A stretch of DNA of 64,000 bases from UMGS1590 sp963558655 (GCA_963558655.1 CAUWHJ010000012.1:24860-88859), one strand, 5' to 3'. Positions 1-8,423 are shown, numbered from the stretch's first letter. Notes: generated by a model from the letters alone, not told the origin. A program made the numbers and translations.

Positions 1-39
1 GCGAACGATCACTTGTTCACGTTCCTGTTCAGTGCTCAT
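1..39 (-). CDS. 5' end of an unidentified gene (partial)
   Basis: Thirteen codons run off the left edge, starting with ATG at 39 and reading MSTEQEREQVIVR. An AAAAGGAGGAAC ribosome site sits at ideal distance upstream, so this is a real gene start. The acidic, Gln-rich start followed by VIVR weakly recalls the N terminus of class II lysyl-tRNA synthetase, but 13 residues cannot decide the product. Confidence 0.6.
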   Translation of the reverse strand, partial: MSTEQEREQVIVR

Positions 40-239
40 GTATTGTTCCTCCTTTTACTCATGGTTCCTATTATACTCCAGCGCACCCTATAAAAGCATA
101 GACATCTGGTGCAAAAAAGATAAAAGATTTTTCTTCATTTTTTCATGTTCTCCCCTTTCCTGCAACCAAGCGGCTCTGCTATGATGGTATAAAGAGTACT
201 ATTTGCATTTCATAAAGATGGTCATCCGGGAGGGGTTTT

Positions 240-1136
240 ATGTCTATCTTTCGCAAGCGGCTGCGACGTGTGGGCATGACACGCCGCAGTGCCAATATTT
301 TGCTTTTGCTTTGCACGATGTTTTGGGGAATGTCTTATGTGTTGAACAAAATTGTCGGCAGCAGCGTGCCGCCACTGGAAGTGATGGCGTTGCGCTACAT
401 CATCGCCGCGGCAATCTGCGTGCCGCTTTTTTTCGGGCGTTTGCGCCATGCCACGCGCCGCACCTGGGGTTATGGCATCATTCTTGGCCTCATTGCTTTC
501 ATTAGCTGCACAGCCATTTTCTATGGGCTTCTGGTGACGGAGACTTCCACTGCGGCTTTCCTCACAAGCACGGCGTTTGTTTTTGTGCCCTTCATACAAA
601 CGATGCGCCACCGCCATCTGCCTGAACCTATTGTGGTTCTTTGCACCATCATGGCTGCCGTGGGCATTGCTCTGCTGTCGCTCAAAGATGGGCTGCATCT
701 CTCGGCAGGTGCGCTGCTCTGTTTAGCGGGTGGTGTGCTTTATGCGGTCTTTATCATTCTTACTGATGTTTTCACCCAAAAAGAAAGCAGGATTCTCCTT
801 GGCGTGGTGCAGCTTATTTTGATGGCAATTTTAGGCACAGCAACCACGCTTCTGCTCACAGACCCTGTGCTGCCACACGGGTTCACCGAATGGAGTGCGA
901 TTCTCGTTCTGGCACTTTTCTGCAGCGCTTTTGCGTTCATTGCTCAGCCTTCCGCACAAGCCTTCACCACTCCCGAAAACACCGCTCTCATCTTTTCCAT
1001 GGAGCCTGTTTTTGGCGCTTTCTACGCCTTTCTCATTTTGGGCGAACGTTTGGCGTTTCAAGGGCTGTGCGGGGCTGCGCTTGTTTTAGCCAGCGTAGTG
1101 CTCATCTCGCTGCATGGCACAAAAGACGGAAGTTAG
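240..1136 (+). CDS. DMT-superfamily transporter, EamA family (copy 1)
   Basis: A 298-residue, very hydrophobic protein made of two EamA repeats of about five membrane helices each, the usual size and plan for drug/metabolite exporters. The second repeat carries the family's proline- and glutamate-containing stretch near residues 245-265 (ENTALIFSMEPVFGAFYAFL). The start is supported by a GGGAGGGG site 6 bases upstream. It is followed by a close paralogue in the same orientation after 59 bases; both begin MSIFR..L.RVGMTRRSAN, so the pair arose by tandem duplication. The substrate cannot be read from sequence; amino acids or other small metabolites are typical for the family. Confidence 0.88.
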   Translation: MSIFRKRLRRVGMTRRSANILLLLCTMFWGMSYVLNKIVGSSVPPLEVMALRYIIAAAICVPLFFGRLRHATRRTWGYGIILGLIAFISCTAIFYGLLVTETSTAAFLTSTAFVFVPFIQTMRHRHLPEPIVVLCTIMAAVGIALLSLKDGLHLSAGALLCLAGGVLYAVFIILTDVFTQKESRILLGVVQLILMAILGTATTLLLTDPVLPHGFTEWSAILVLALFCSAFAFIAQPSAQAFTTPENTALIFSMEPVFGAFYAFLILGERLAFQGLCGAALVLASVVLISLHGTKDGS

Positions 1137-1195
1137 AATAATTCACAGATATAAAGCAAATAAAATAAAAAGGAAAGAAAGGAATTTTCAACATC

Positions 1196-2095
1196 ATGTC
1201 GATTTTTCGTACCCGTCTTGCGCGTGTAGGCATGACACGCCGCAGCGCCAATCTTCTCTTAGTATGTATCACAATGGCTTGGGGGCTTTCATATGTGCTC
1301 TTAAAAATTGCCGGCGCCACCTTGCCGCCGCTGGAAGTTTTAGCACTGCGTTTTACCTTCGCCACTCTTGCCTGCCTACTCATTTTTCGGCGTCGGCTGG
1401 CGCGCGCCAATCGACGCACGTTGCGCTATGGTATCATTCTCGGCTTCGTCAGCTTTTTCTGTTGCGCCGCGCTGATTTATGGCACACGCATTACCGAAGC
1501 CTCAACAGCAGCCTTTCTCACGAGCACTGCCATTGTCATTGTGCCCGTGGTGCAAGCCTTTCGCCATTGCCGTCTGCCTGAACCAATGGTGATTTTCTGC
1601 ACCATTTTAGCCACCATCGGCATCGCTTTACTTTCGTTAAAAGGTGGGCTGACGCTGTCGGCCGGCGCTGTGCTCTGCATCATCGGCGCCATTCTCTATG
1701 CCGCCATCATCATTCTTACCGATGAATTTGTGCGTTTGGAAGATGGTATCTTGCTGGGCACGATTGAACTTGCCGCCATGGCCGTCATTGCCTGGATTGC
1801 CACACTTTGCACCACCACACCGGTTCTGCCGCAAACCGGCGCTGAGTGGGGCGCCATCTTTGGCTTGGCTTTTATTTGCAGCGCATTTGCGTTTGTTGCT
1901 CAGCCTTTCGCACAAAGTTTTACCACGCCCGAACACACGGCGCTGATTTTCTCCATGGAGCCTGTATGGGGCGCCATCTACGCCTATCTTCTTCTTGGCG
2001 AGGTGCTCTCCTTTCAGGCCACTTGCGGCGCCTTGCTGGTGCTTGCCAGCGTGCTCATCACCTCTTGCTGGAAGCCAAAACGTCCTCACTCATAA
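1196..2095 (+). CDS. DMT-superfamily transporter, EamA family (copy 2)
   Basis: A 299-residue paralogue of the upstream gene with the same basic N terminus, about ten predicted membrane helices and the same conserved stretch in the second EamA repeat (EHTALIFSMEPVWGAIYAYL). An AGGAAAGAAAGGA site precedes the ATG. The two copies probably form one transcript ending at the hairpin at 2103-2141. They may act as separate exporters with different substrates or as a heterodimer; the sequence does not distinguish these. Confidence 0.88.
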   Translation: MSIFRTRLARVGMTRRSANLLLVCITMAWGLSYVLLKIAGATLPPLEVLALRFTFATLACLLIFRRRLARANRRTLRYGIILGFVSFFCCAALIYGTRITEASTAAFLTSTAIVIVPVVQAFRHCRLPEPMVIFCTILATIGIALLSLKGGLTLSAGAVLCIIGAILYAAIIILTDEFVRLEDGILLGTIELAAMAVIAWIATLCTTTPVLPQTGAEWGAIFGLAFICSAFAFVAQPFAQSFTTPEHTALIFSMEPVWGAIYAYLLLGEVLSFQATCGALLVLASVLITSCWKPKRPHS

Positions 2096-2102
2096 CCCTG
2101 TG

Positions 2103-2141
2103 CAAAGCCCCGAGAAACCAACAAAGGTTCTCGGGGCTTTG
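2103..2141. terminator. Hairpin terminator between convergent genes
   Basis: The arm CAAAGCCCCGAGAA (2103-2116) pairs with TTCTCGGGGCTTTG (2128-2141). It lies between the EamA pair (+) and the GNAT gene (-). The T run is short on both strands, so efficiency is uncertain. Confidence 0.7.
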
Positions 2142-2148
2142 TGTTGCA

Positions 2149-2589
2149 TCACAGCTTTTTTGTAAAATACACGTCCATTTCCTGCACAGTGAAACCCTGC
2201 TTCTCATAAAAATGGTAAGCACCGGCATCTTGCCGTGTACGTAAACCAATTTCATCAATCGCAAGCGCACGGCACGCCTCTTCCACTTTGCTCAGCAAAA
2301 TGGTGCCAAGGCCACGACCTTGCTGTGCCTGCCGCACACAGACATCTTCCAGGATAAATTCCACACGATTGTGCCAGTGCCTCACACGACCCATCGCCAC
2401 CGCTACCAGCAATTCATCTTGAAAAAGCCCAAACGCCAATGCATTGGCACCATCCAGCCCTTCATCCACATACTGTGCCAGCCGTTCGGCATTGCTCCAG
2501 TCCTCATGCCACGGCGGTCCGGAAAACGCATCGCCAATCACCTCAGCCACCTGTGCGGCGTCTTTCTTACTCAAACGTCTCGTCTCCAT
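2149..2589 (-). CDS. GNAT family N-acetyltransferase
   Basis: A 146-residue single GNAT domain. Motif A is visible as EDVCVRQAQQGRGLGTILL, whose Q-x-G-x-G loop binds the acetyl-CoA pyrophosphate; a C-terminal AYHFYEKQGF matches motif B, typical of enzymes that acetylate small amines or protein N termini. The ATG at 2589 is chosen because GGGAGGAAAACG lies directly upstream; an in-frame upstream ATG at 2634 has no ribosome site. The gene stands alone and converges with the EamA pair. The acceptor substrate is unknown. Confidence 0.85.
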   Translation of the reverse strand: METRRLSKKDAAQVAEVIGDAFSGPPWHEDWSNAERLAQYVDEGLDGANALAFGLFQDELLVAVAMGRVRHWHNRVEFILEDVCVRQAQQGRGLGTILLSKVEEACRALAIDEIGLRTRQDAGAYHFYEKQGFTVQEMDVYFTKKL

Positions 2590-2680
2590 CGTTTTCCTCC
2601 TCCCATAACTTTTTTCAGTGTACCATAGTCTCACGCTTTGTCAACGGTGTTCTTTGCATCAATCGCTATCGCTCAAACGC

Positions 2681-2709
2681 TAGACGCTTTTTACAAAAAG
2701 TGCTATACT
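2681..2709 (+). promoter_or_regulatory. Predicted promoter of the CBS-domain gene
   Basis: TAGACG (2681-2686) and TATACT (2704-2709) are separated by 17 bases and precede the CBS gene by about 65 bases. The -35 box matches 4 of 6 consensus bases and the -10 box 5 of 6. Confidence 0.55.
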
Positions 2710-2774
2710 ATTCGTATGAAGAATACGATCGTCCGTTATCAACGGACAACACACAACAATAGGAGGGAATAACA

Positions 2775-3293
2775 ATGGCAGTTTTAGTTAAAGAGGTTAT
2801 GATTAAAGACATTGTCACCATCAACGAAAAAGCAACCATTGGTGACGCCGTAGAAATGTTTGCAGAAAAGAAAATCGGCTGTCTGCCGGTGGTCGATGAC
2901 AACGGCAATCTGGTCGCCTTCCTTTCCGACGGGGATATTGTCTACTATGTCGCCGGCAACCTGCGCCTGATGCAAACCCAGAGCAAAGCCTACGCTGGCC
3001 GTCTGTTTCCAGATCCAAAATGCACGAACTATTTTACCCTGCTGTTAAAAAATTGCGTTGACCACAACGTTCTCGAAGCCGCTACCCATCATGTTGTCAC
3101 CGTTGATGCCTATCAAAGTGTACGCCGAGCAGCCGAACTGATGCAGAAAAAACATCTTAAACAGGCACCCGTTCTTGAAGAAGGCAAGCTTGTTGGCTTG
3201 ATTACCCGCAACGATATCATTCACGGTCTCTTCAACGATTATCTCGCCAACCCAGATGCACCATGTATCGAAGGCGCCGATGACGATTTTTAA
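2775..3293 (+). CDS. Tandem CBS-domain protein
   Basis: A 172-residue protein with two CBS domains, roughly residues 5-65 (VKEVMIKDIVTI...GCLPVVDDNG...SDGDIV) and 105-160 (HHVVTVDAYQSV...KQAPVLEEGKLVGLITRNDI). CBS pairs bind adenine nucleotides and act as energy or ligand sensors, usually joined to or partnering an enzyme or channel. No effector domain is present, so it is a stand-alone sensor of unknown partner. About 35 residues separate the domains. AGGAGGGAATAACA gives the start. The gene has its own promoter and terminator. Confidence 0.88.
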   Translation: MAVLVKEVMIKDIVTINEKATIGDAVEMFAEKKIGCLPVVDDNGNLVAFLSDGDIVYYVAGNLRLMQTQSKAYAGRLFPDPKCTNYFTLLLKNCVDHNVLEAATHHVVTVDAYQSVRRAAELMQKKHLKQAPVLEEGKLVGLITRNDIIHGLFNDYLANPDAPCIEGADDDF

Positions 3294-3316
3294 TCATCTA
3301 AACCGCTATAAAAAAA

Positions 3317-3344
3317 CCTGCGACCAACATCGCAGGATTTTTTT
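3317..3344 (+). terminator. Rho-independent terminator of the CBS gene
   Basis: CCTGCGA (3317-3323) pairs with TCGCAGG (3330-3336), followed by a run of seven T. Confidence 0.85.
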
Positions 3345-3362
3345 CATTTATTATTCCATTTA

Positions 3363-3831
3363 TTATTCGCCGATTTGCTTTTCCATGCGTGCATTAGCCA
3401 TAACCACACCATCTTTCACCACTTGCTGACGCTCAACAACATGGTAACCACGTGCCGCAAAGAACGGCTCTGCGGTGAGTGAGGCATAGGTGGTCACCAG
3501 CGGTTCTGCGCTAGCGCGTTCCAGCGCAGCGCAAAGAGCGGTGGCAATGCCTTGACGCTGCCAATCTTTGTGCACATAGAGATGGTCGAGCAGCCCACTG
3601 GCCACGTTTAAGGTGCCAAAGCCAACCAATGCACCTGTTTCTGTCACCGCAACAAGCGCAAAAAGGCCTGCCAAACGTTTCTGCCAGGCTGCACGGTCTG
3701 CCAATTTGGGTGCCCATGCATCACACTGCGCCGGTGTATAGTCGCCAGGCGTTGACTGTGTGCACAGTGTCATAAAAAAGCGTTAGTACCGCTTCCAAAT
3801 CGTTTTCACTATAAGCGCGCAAACGGATCAA
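3363..3831 (-). pseudogene. GNAT family acetyltransferase, frameshifted
   Basis: The downstream frame (3363-about 3746) reads GDYTPAQCDAWAP and LDHLYVHKDWQRQGIATALC, a GNAT with acetyl-CoA loop Q-R-Q-G-I-A. The N-terminal part of the same family (IRLRAYSENDL...LFYDTVHTVNA) is in another frame starting at a TTG at 3831. That TTG overlaps the stop of the preceding deacylase gene in TTGA and has GGAGGTG 10 bases upstream. The two halves join in the family order DTVHTVNA|GDYTPAQ only if one base near 3747 is removed. The gene is therefore interrupted by a single-base insertion, or the assembly has an error there. A short ORF starting at the internal ATG 3773 would lack the first strand and helix of the fold. 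Confidence 0.78.
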
Positions 3832-4310
3832 AAAGTCGTCACCTCCACACAATGCCCCTGGGCACGCAATAGCGCCACAATATCAGCCACCGCCAAAAAC
3901 AGCGTCGCCGTGTTGTCATTGGGATGCACGCCAATGCGTCCTGAGCCTGCAAAAAAGTCCTCATCAACAAACCATGGCACACGTGCGTCCGCATCGTTCA
4001 GCAAGCCAAACGGCGAGACGCTGCCAGGCGCAAGGGCAAGCAAGCGCTCCAAATCATCATCGTTTGCAAAGGTGAGCGGCCGTGTGTGATGCGTGCGGCG
4101 AAACGCCTTGAGGTCGAGCCGTTTATCCCCCCACACACTGAGAAGATAGTAGTGCTGTTTTTTGTCATCACGCAAAAGCAGGTTCTTGGCAATGCGCTCA
4201 AGATGAGGAACGCCTGTCAGCTCGCCCATGTGATAAACAGCCTCATGCAAAACAAGTTCGTAAGCAATCCCGCTTGCATCAAGCAAGGTCAATACAGCAT
4301 CTTTGTCCAT
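3828..4310 (-). CDS. ProXp/YbaK-type aminoacyl-tRNA deacylase (PrdX-like)
   Basis: A 160-residue protein of the YbaK/prolyl-tRNA-synthetase-associated family, which hydrolyses mischarged tRNAs (typically Ala-tRNA-Pro or Cys-tRNA-Pro) in trans. Visible family features are the early HEAVYHMGEL segment, the conserved lysine in AKNLLLRDDKKQHYYLL (about residues 50-66), and GSVSPFGLLND plus the C-terminal GRIGVHPNDNTATL. ATG 4310 is chosen because AAAAAGGACG lies just upstream; a longer frame to 4493 has no supporting site. The stop overlaps the TTG start of the broken GNAT gene, suggesting coupled translation of the pair. Confidence 0.87.
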   Translation of the reverse strand: MDKDAVLTLLDASGIAYELVLHEAVYHMGELTGVPHLERIAKNLLLRDDKKQHYYLLSVWGDKRLDLKAFRRTHHTRPLTFANDDDLERLLALAPGSVSPFGLLNDADARVPWFVDEDFFAGSGRIGVHPNDNTATLFLAVADIVALLRAQGHCVEVTTF

Positions 4311-4326
4311 AAAACAACGTCCTTTT

Positions 4327-4959
4327 TCAATCTTCCCAACTTGGCCCATCAAGATAAATAATATCTTCCGGATCAACTTTATCATCGGGCCCCAGAGCAC
4401 GATGCACACGGCATGGTGTGCCAATGGCCACCACGCCTGGCGGAATATCGCGCACCACCGTGCTGCCGGCGCCGATAACGCTGCCTTTGCCAATCGTCAC
4501 GCCAGGGCAAATCGTGCAGTTGGCGCCAATCCAAACATCGTCTTCAATGGTAATTGGCGCATTAACACCAACAGCGCCCTTGCCGCGCTGCTCAGCGTCC
4601 ATCGCATGACCGGCGCAGCTAATAATCGTGCCCGGCGCAATAAACACCGCATTTCCAATATGCACTGGCGCTGTATCCAGAATAACACAGTTGTAATTAA
4701 GAAATGCAAAGCCATGAAAATGAATGTTGAAACCATAATCGCACTGAAAATTCGGCATGATGCCAACCGGCCCTTCCATGGTGCCAAAAAGGTCGCGCAA
4801 AATTTCCTGCTGCCGCTCTCTGTCGTTAGGATCGGTGCGGTTGTATTCCCAGCAAAGGCGATGCGCCTTGCGTTGGCGTTTTCCCAGCTCCTGATTTTCT
4901 CTGACAGCAAAAGGGCGGCCGCTGGTCATCACTGTATTGATAAAAGTATCTATGTTCAT
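4327..4959 (-). CDS. Sugar O-acetyltransferase, maltose/galactoside acetyltransferase type
   Basis: A 210-residue hexapeptide-repeat acetyltransferase. The N-terminal mac domain (about residues 5-60, with LGKRQRKAHRLCWEYN) is followed by the left-handed beta helix: NFQCDYGFNIHFHGFAFLNYN, HIGNAVFIAPGTII, then PITIEDDVWIGANCTICPGV and GKGSVIGAGSTVV. A His-containing AGHAMD segment matches the usual catalytic histidine region. The family transfers acetyl from acetyl-CoA to the 6-OH of sugars such as maltose or galactosides. AGAGGATAAC precedes ATG 4959. It lies 16 bases before the deacylase gene and 4 bases after the DUF3795 gene, so these probably share a transcript. Confidence 0.88.
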   Translation of the reverse strand: MNIDTFINTVMTSGRPFAVRENQELGKRQRKAHRLCWEYNRTDPNDRERQQEILRDLFGTMEGPVGIMPNFQCDYGFNIHFHGFAFLNYNCVILDTAPVHIGNAVFIAPGTIISCAGHAMDAEQRGKGAVGVNAPITIEDDVWIGANCTICPGVTIGKGSVIGAGSTVVRDIPPGVVAIGTPCRVHRALGPDDKVDPEDIIYLDGPSWED

Positions 4960-4963
4960 AGTG

Positions 4964-5296
4964 TTATCCTCTAAGATTCGCCAATGCATTCGCATTGTTG
5001 GCATGGAATGCACCAAGTTTTTTGCAAGTTTCCATTTCTGCACAATCGCCACAGGTTTCCACGGCTTTTTCCTGCGCGCAGGAACGAATGGTACACATCT
5101 GCTCACAAAAGACCGTTTTTGCCCCGTCTACTCTGCACCCTGTACAGTTGATGTGCTCCGGAAGAATTGGCACATTGTTGAGCGCCGCCCAAAGCTGCGC
5201 TGTTTTTTCGCGCAAAGCCTGGTCATTATGAATGGTCGCCAGATAGGCGTCACATTGCTCGCAATCCAGCCCACAATAGGCCATCATTTTTTTCAT
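4964..5296 (-). CDS. DUF3795 cysteine-rich protein
   Basis: A 110-residue protein beginning MKKMMAYCGLDCEQCDAYLAT, the signature opening of DUF3795 proteins common in Clostridia. Twelve cysteines, in pairs such as CGLDCEQC, CTGC, CEQMC and CGDCAEMETC, suggest metal or Fe-S binding, but no activity is established for the family. AGGAGAACCAAAAA gives start 5296. It is the first gene of a likely minus-strand operon with the sugar acetyltransferase, the tRNA deacylase and the broken GNAT. Confidence 0.82.
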   Translation of the reverse strand: MKKMMAYCGLDCEQCDAYLATIHNDQALREKTAQLWAALNNVPILPEHINCTGCRVDGAKTVFCEQMCTIRSCAQEKAVETCGDCAEMETCKKLGAFHANNANALANLRG

Positions 5297-5342
5297 TTTT
5301 TGGTTCTCCTCTCTTTCCTCTGCGTCATGAAACCTCACCGTT

Positions 5343-5897
5343 TCATGACGTTGGATTTCTTTTCAAAAGGGCATATCCATTTTCTTTAAGCCAATCGCGC
5401 TCCCTGGCATACGTTGGCAGCACACGCGCCACCTCTGCCCAAAAGCGTGAGGAATGGTTCATTTCCTTGAGATGGCACAGCTCATGCACAACCACATAAT
5501 CACGCACCGTCTCCGGTGCCAACATCAACAACGCATTGAGACTAATGGCGCCTTTCGCCGAGCAACTGCCCCAACGCGTGCGCTGGGTGCGAATGGTCAA
5601 GCGCACGGGCGCCGCCCCCACGCACGGTGCCCACCGAGCAAGCCTTGCCGCAAAATCGCTTTGCGCTTGTGCTTTCAGCTGCGCCAGCTCCTCCGCCGAC
5701 AACACCGCTCCGCCGAAAGCACGCTCACCACGCGCCAATGACGCCTGTTTCTCCTGAATCCATGCTTCTTTGCTCTGCACAAACCGCCGCACCTCTGCTG
5801 CGCCAAGCCTCTTCGGCGCCCGCACCAAAAGGCTGCCATCAGCACGCACTTCCAAACTAAGCGAACGCCGATTGCTTCTTATTACTTCGTAATCCAT
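5343..5897 (-). CDS. YgjP/UPF0758-like M48-type metallopeptidase (DUF45)
   Basis: A 184-residue DUF45 protein with the zinc site HELCHLKEMNHSSRFW near residues 140-155 and the preceding RTRWGSCSAKGAISLN block, both diagnostic. The family resembles WLM/SprT metallopeptidases and is annotated as a metal-dependent hydrolase; substrates are not known. The ATG at 5897 shares one base with the stop codon of the flavodoxin lipoprotein gene (TGATG) and has no strong ribosome site of its own, so it probably depends on translational coupling. Confidence 0.87.
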   Translation of the reverse strand: MDYEVIRSNRRSLSLEVRADGSLLVRAPKRLGAAEVRRFVQSKEAWIQEKQASLARGERAFGGAVLSAEELAQLKAQAQSDFAARLARWAPCVGAAPVRLTIRTQRTRWGSCSAKGAISLNALLMLAPETVRDYVVVHELCHLKEMNHSSRFWAEVARVLPTYARERDWLKENGYALLKRNPTS

Positions 5898-6622
5898 CAG
5901 TATTTCACCGGAAGTTCTGACAGCCAATTTGTAAAGTCGGTCGCTGTACCGCTCGTGGCTGCCGCATTGCCACGCAAATGATAACCAGCCGTCACATAAG
6001 CATCGCAAAGCTCGGCAATGGTTTCACGGCTTGTGCCAGCACCACTGTCCTCTGCTTCGTAGCAGCAAACAGGAATCAGCGTTTTCTTGTCAAAATCATA
6101 TTCTTCTAAGAACGTTGCCACCGGCATTGGAATGTCGTTCCACCAATTTGGATAAATGAGCACAATCGTACCATAATCGTCCATATTTTCCACGTGCGTT
6201 GCCAGCGCCGGCCGTGCCTGATCCAGCTGTTCCTGCTGTGCCTGTGCGTAAGCCGCTTCCTCATCGGCAGGATACGGCGTTTCCGTGACAATCTCAAAAA
6301 GATCTCCGCCCGTTGCTTTCACAGCAGTCTGCGCCATCAGTGCTGTATCCCCAACAATGCCGTCAGTCCCTTTGTTCAATGTAGCAGAAGAAACCACATC
6401 TACATCGTCTTTATACGCTGCATTGTTTGCCAAAGAAAACACCGCCACCAACGTACGATTCGATGTTTCATTTTCATCATCTTGCCCCTTTTCCGGTGCA
6501 GCACTCATCTCAGTTGCACTCGAAACAGGTGCACTTTCCACCGCTTGCTCGTCCTCGCCACAAGCCGATAACATACCGCAAAGCCCCAGCGCCACCAGCA
6601 ATATCACCAAACGCTTCTTCAT
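5897..6622 (-). CDS. Flavodoxin-like lipoprotein
   Basis: A 241-residue secreted lipoprotein. The signal peptide ends in the lipobox LSAC (Cys about residue 20), followed by an acidic Ser/Glu-rich linker to about residue 55 and then a flavodoxin_4-type domain. The linker leads into TLVAVFSLANN, where FMN phosphate would bind, and later ATGGDLFEIVTETPYP, IVLIYPNWWNDIPMPVATFLEEYDF and GAGTSRETIAEL follow, a typical long-chain flavodoxin pattern. It probably holds FMN on the outer face of the membrane and takes part in redox chemistry with an unknown partner. GGGAGGAGTGTCTT gives start 6622. Confidence 0.86.
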   Translation of the reverse strand: MKKRLVILLVALGLCGMLSACGEDEQAVESAPVSSATEMSAAPEKGQDDENETSNRTLVAVFSLANNAAYKDDVDVVSSATLNKGTDGIVGDTALMAQTAVKATGGDLFEIVTETPYPADEEAAYAQAQQEQLDQARPALATHVENMDDYGTIVLIYPNWWNDIPMPVATFLEEYDFDKKTLIPVCCYEAEDSGAGTSRETIAELCDAYVTAGYHLRGNAAATSGTATDFTNWLSELPVKY

Positions 6623-6711
6623 AAGACACTCCTCCCTGGAAATCATGCTAGAAAAATCATACCCCATCTCGACACTTTTCGCAAGAACACGCAAGTCAAC
6701 GGGCGAATCAT

Positions 6712-6740
6712 TTGACAACCCTTACCATATTGTCTATACT
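6712..6740 (+). promoter_or_regulatory. Promoter of the superoxide reductase gene
   Basis: Perfect TTGACA (6712-6717), 17-base spacer, TATACT (6735-6740). Confidence 0.85.
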
Positions 6741-6827
6741 GAAAGTAAGGAAACAGCTTGGTGCACACACGCACCGAGCCACTCAAGCAATCGTTTTTTT
6801 GACATCTATGAAAGAGGAGGAAACATA

Positions 6828-7205
6828 ATGAACAACAAATTCCGTATCTGCCGCAAATGTGGTAACCTCGTTGGTATGGTTCATGACAGCGGTGTGCCAA
6901 TGATGTGCTGCGGTCAACCAATGGACGTACTCGAACCAAACACCACCGAAGCAGCCGGCGAAAAACATCTGCCAGTCGTTGCGATCGACGGTGACGTGCT
7001 CACTGTCAACGTTGGCAGTGTTGACCACCCAATGCTCGACGCCCACTACATCGAATGGATTTTTGTCCAAACAGAACATGGCGGACAGCGCAAAGCCTTG
7101 AAACCAGGCGATGCACCACACGCAGAATTCTGTCTCAAAGGCGACAAAGCCCTCGCTGTCTACGCTTACTGCAACCTGCACGGCCTTTGGATGACCGAAG
7201 TATAA
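6828..7205 (+). CDS. dfx: Desulfoferrodoxin / superoxide reductase (two-iron class)
   Basis: A 125-residue protein with an N-terminal desulforedoxin Fe(Cys)4 domain (Cys8-x2-Cys11 and Cys27-Cys28) and a C-terminal superoxide reductase domain. The latter shows the histidine-rich iron site in EKHLPVV, VDHPMLDAHYIEWI and the final YCNLHGLW, which supplies the axial cysteine and last histidine. It reduces superoxide to peroxide with electrons from rubredoxin-like donors, a typical anaerobe oxygen defence. GAGGAGGAAACATA sets the start at 6828. It is monocistronic, with its own strong promoter and terminator. Confidence 0.95.
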   Translation: MNNKFRICRKCGNLVGMVHDSGVPMMCCGQPMDVLEPNTTEAAGEKHLPVVAIDGDVLTVNVGSVDHPMLDAHYIEWIFVQTEHGGQRKALKPGDAPHAEFCLKGDKALAVYAYCNLHGLWMTEV

Positions 7206-7225
7206 CAAACATCACACGACAAACG

Positions 7226-7261
7226 AAAGCACAACCCGCATCAAAAGGGTTGTGCTTTTTT
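7226..7261 (+). terminator. Terminator of dfx
   Basis: AAAGCACAACCC (7226-7237) pairs with GGGTTGTGCTTT (7247-7258), and the T run continues to 7261. Confidence 0.9.
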
Positions 7262-7291
7262 CATTGCAGCTCCATCGCCTGCATAAACACA

Positions 7292-7328
7292 AACACCTCC
7301 ATCAGCGTTCAACCCTGACGGAGGTGTT
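7292..7328 (-). terminator. Terminator of ilvE
   Basis: AACACCTCCATCAG (7292-7305) pairs with CTGACGGAGGTGTT (7315-7328) with one wobble. On the minus strand it lies 30 bases after the ilvE stop and is followed by a broken T run. Confidence 0.75.
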
Positions 7329-7358
7329 ATGCAGCAACTAAGAAAACATTGCCTGCAC

Positions 7359-8381
7359 TTACTTAATTTCGTGCAGCCAGCCTTCTGGCGCCTCGACGGT
7401 GCCCATCTGAATACCCGTGAGCGTATCGTAAAGTTTCTTCATCACAGGCCCAATTTCTTCCATGCCGCTGGCAAAACGGATTTCCTTGCCGTGGTCGTTA
7501 ATCATGCCAACCGGAGAGATAACGGCCGCTGTACCGCAGAGACCACATTCTACAAACTCAGGCAGTTCTGAAAGCAGCACTTCACGGTGTTCTACTTCCA
7601 TACCCAGATAATGCTCAGCAATGTAAGTCATCGAACGACGCGTTACCGATGGCAGAATAGAATCCGATTTTGGTGTAACAATCTTGCCGTCCTTCGTCAC
7701 AAAAAGGAAGTTGGCGCCGCCGGTTTCTTCCACCTTCGTGCGCGTTGCAGGGTCCAGATAGAGGTTTTCGGAGAAGCCTTCCTCATGCGCCTTCATGCCA
7801 GCATAGAGGCTCATCGCATAGTTTAACCCAGCTTTAATGTTCCCGGTACCGTTTGGCGCTGCACGGTCAAAATCAGACACCGTCAAAGCGATTGGCTTCA
7901 CGCCGCCCTTGAAATAAGGCCCCACCGGCATACAAATCATGCGGAATTCATATTCCGGCGCCGGTGCCACACCAATCATCGGACCACTGCCATAAATAAA
8001 TGGGCGAATATACAACGTAGCACCGGAGCCATATGGAGGAACGTAATCAATATTAGCTTTAACGAGTTGGTCTAACGCATCAATGAATTTTTCTGTGGAG
8101 ATTTCTGGAATGACCAGACGACGTGCCGAATTTTGCAAACGCTCTGCATTCAAATCCGGACGGAACGTCACCACACGACCATCCTTTGTGCGATACGCCT
8201 TTAACCCTTCAAAAACCGTTTGTGAATATTGCAGCACACCGGCACATTCAGAAATGTGAACAGTTGCATCCGTAATCAAACTGCCTTCGTCCCAAGCGCC
8301 ATCTTTCCAATTGGACACATAGCGATAATCTGTGGCAGTATACGCAAAACCCAGTGAACTCCAATCAATATCTTTTGCCAT
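7359..8381 (-). CDS. ilvE: Branched-chain amino acid aminotransferase
   Basis: A 340-residue fold-type IV PLP aminotransferase of the bacterial/eukaryotic BCAT2-like length. It interconverts Leu, Ile and Val with their 2-oxoacids using glutamate/2-oxoglutarate. The PLP lysine is Lys183 in GTGNIKAGLNYA; QTVFEGLKAYR, ATLYIRPFIYGS, EETGGANFLFV and CGTAAVISPVG are all recognisable family blocks. A CGLC pair precedes the last block, at the position of the redox CxxC of mitochondrial BCATs. AAAGGAGTGCTTGTT gives start 8381; a longer frame to 8513 lacks a site. Monocistronic. Confidence 0.95.
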   Translation of the reverse strand: MAKDIDWSSLGFAYTATDYRYVSNWKDGAWDEGSLITDATVHISECAGVLQYSQTVFEGLKAYRTKDGRVVTFRPDLNAERLQNSARRLVIPEISTEKFIDALDQLVKANIDYVPPYGSGATLYIRPFIYGSGPMIGVAPAPEYEFRMICMPVGPYFKGGVKPIALTVSDFDRAAPNGTGNIKAGLNYAMSLYAGMKAHEEGFSENLYLDPATRTKVEETGGANFLFVTKDGKIVTPKSDSILPSVTRRSMTYIAEHYLGMEVEHREVLLSELPEFVECGLCGTAAVISPVGMINDHGKEIRFASGMEEIGPVMKKLYDTLTGIQMGTVEAPEGWLHEIK

Positions 8382-8423
8382 AACAAGCACTCCTTTTTGT
8401 GTATTACAACAGTTTGTGAATCT

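Noticed and set aside
3740..3775. Programmed frameshifting at the TTTTTT run in the broken GNAT gene
   Set aside because: The conserved DTVHTVNA block is read in the first frame after that run, so the shift must occur further downstream, where no slippery sequence exists.
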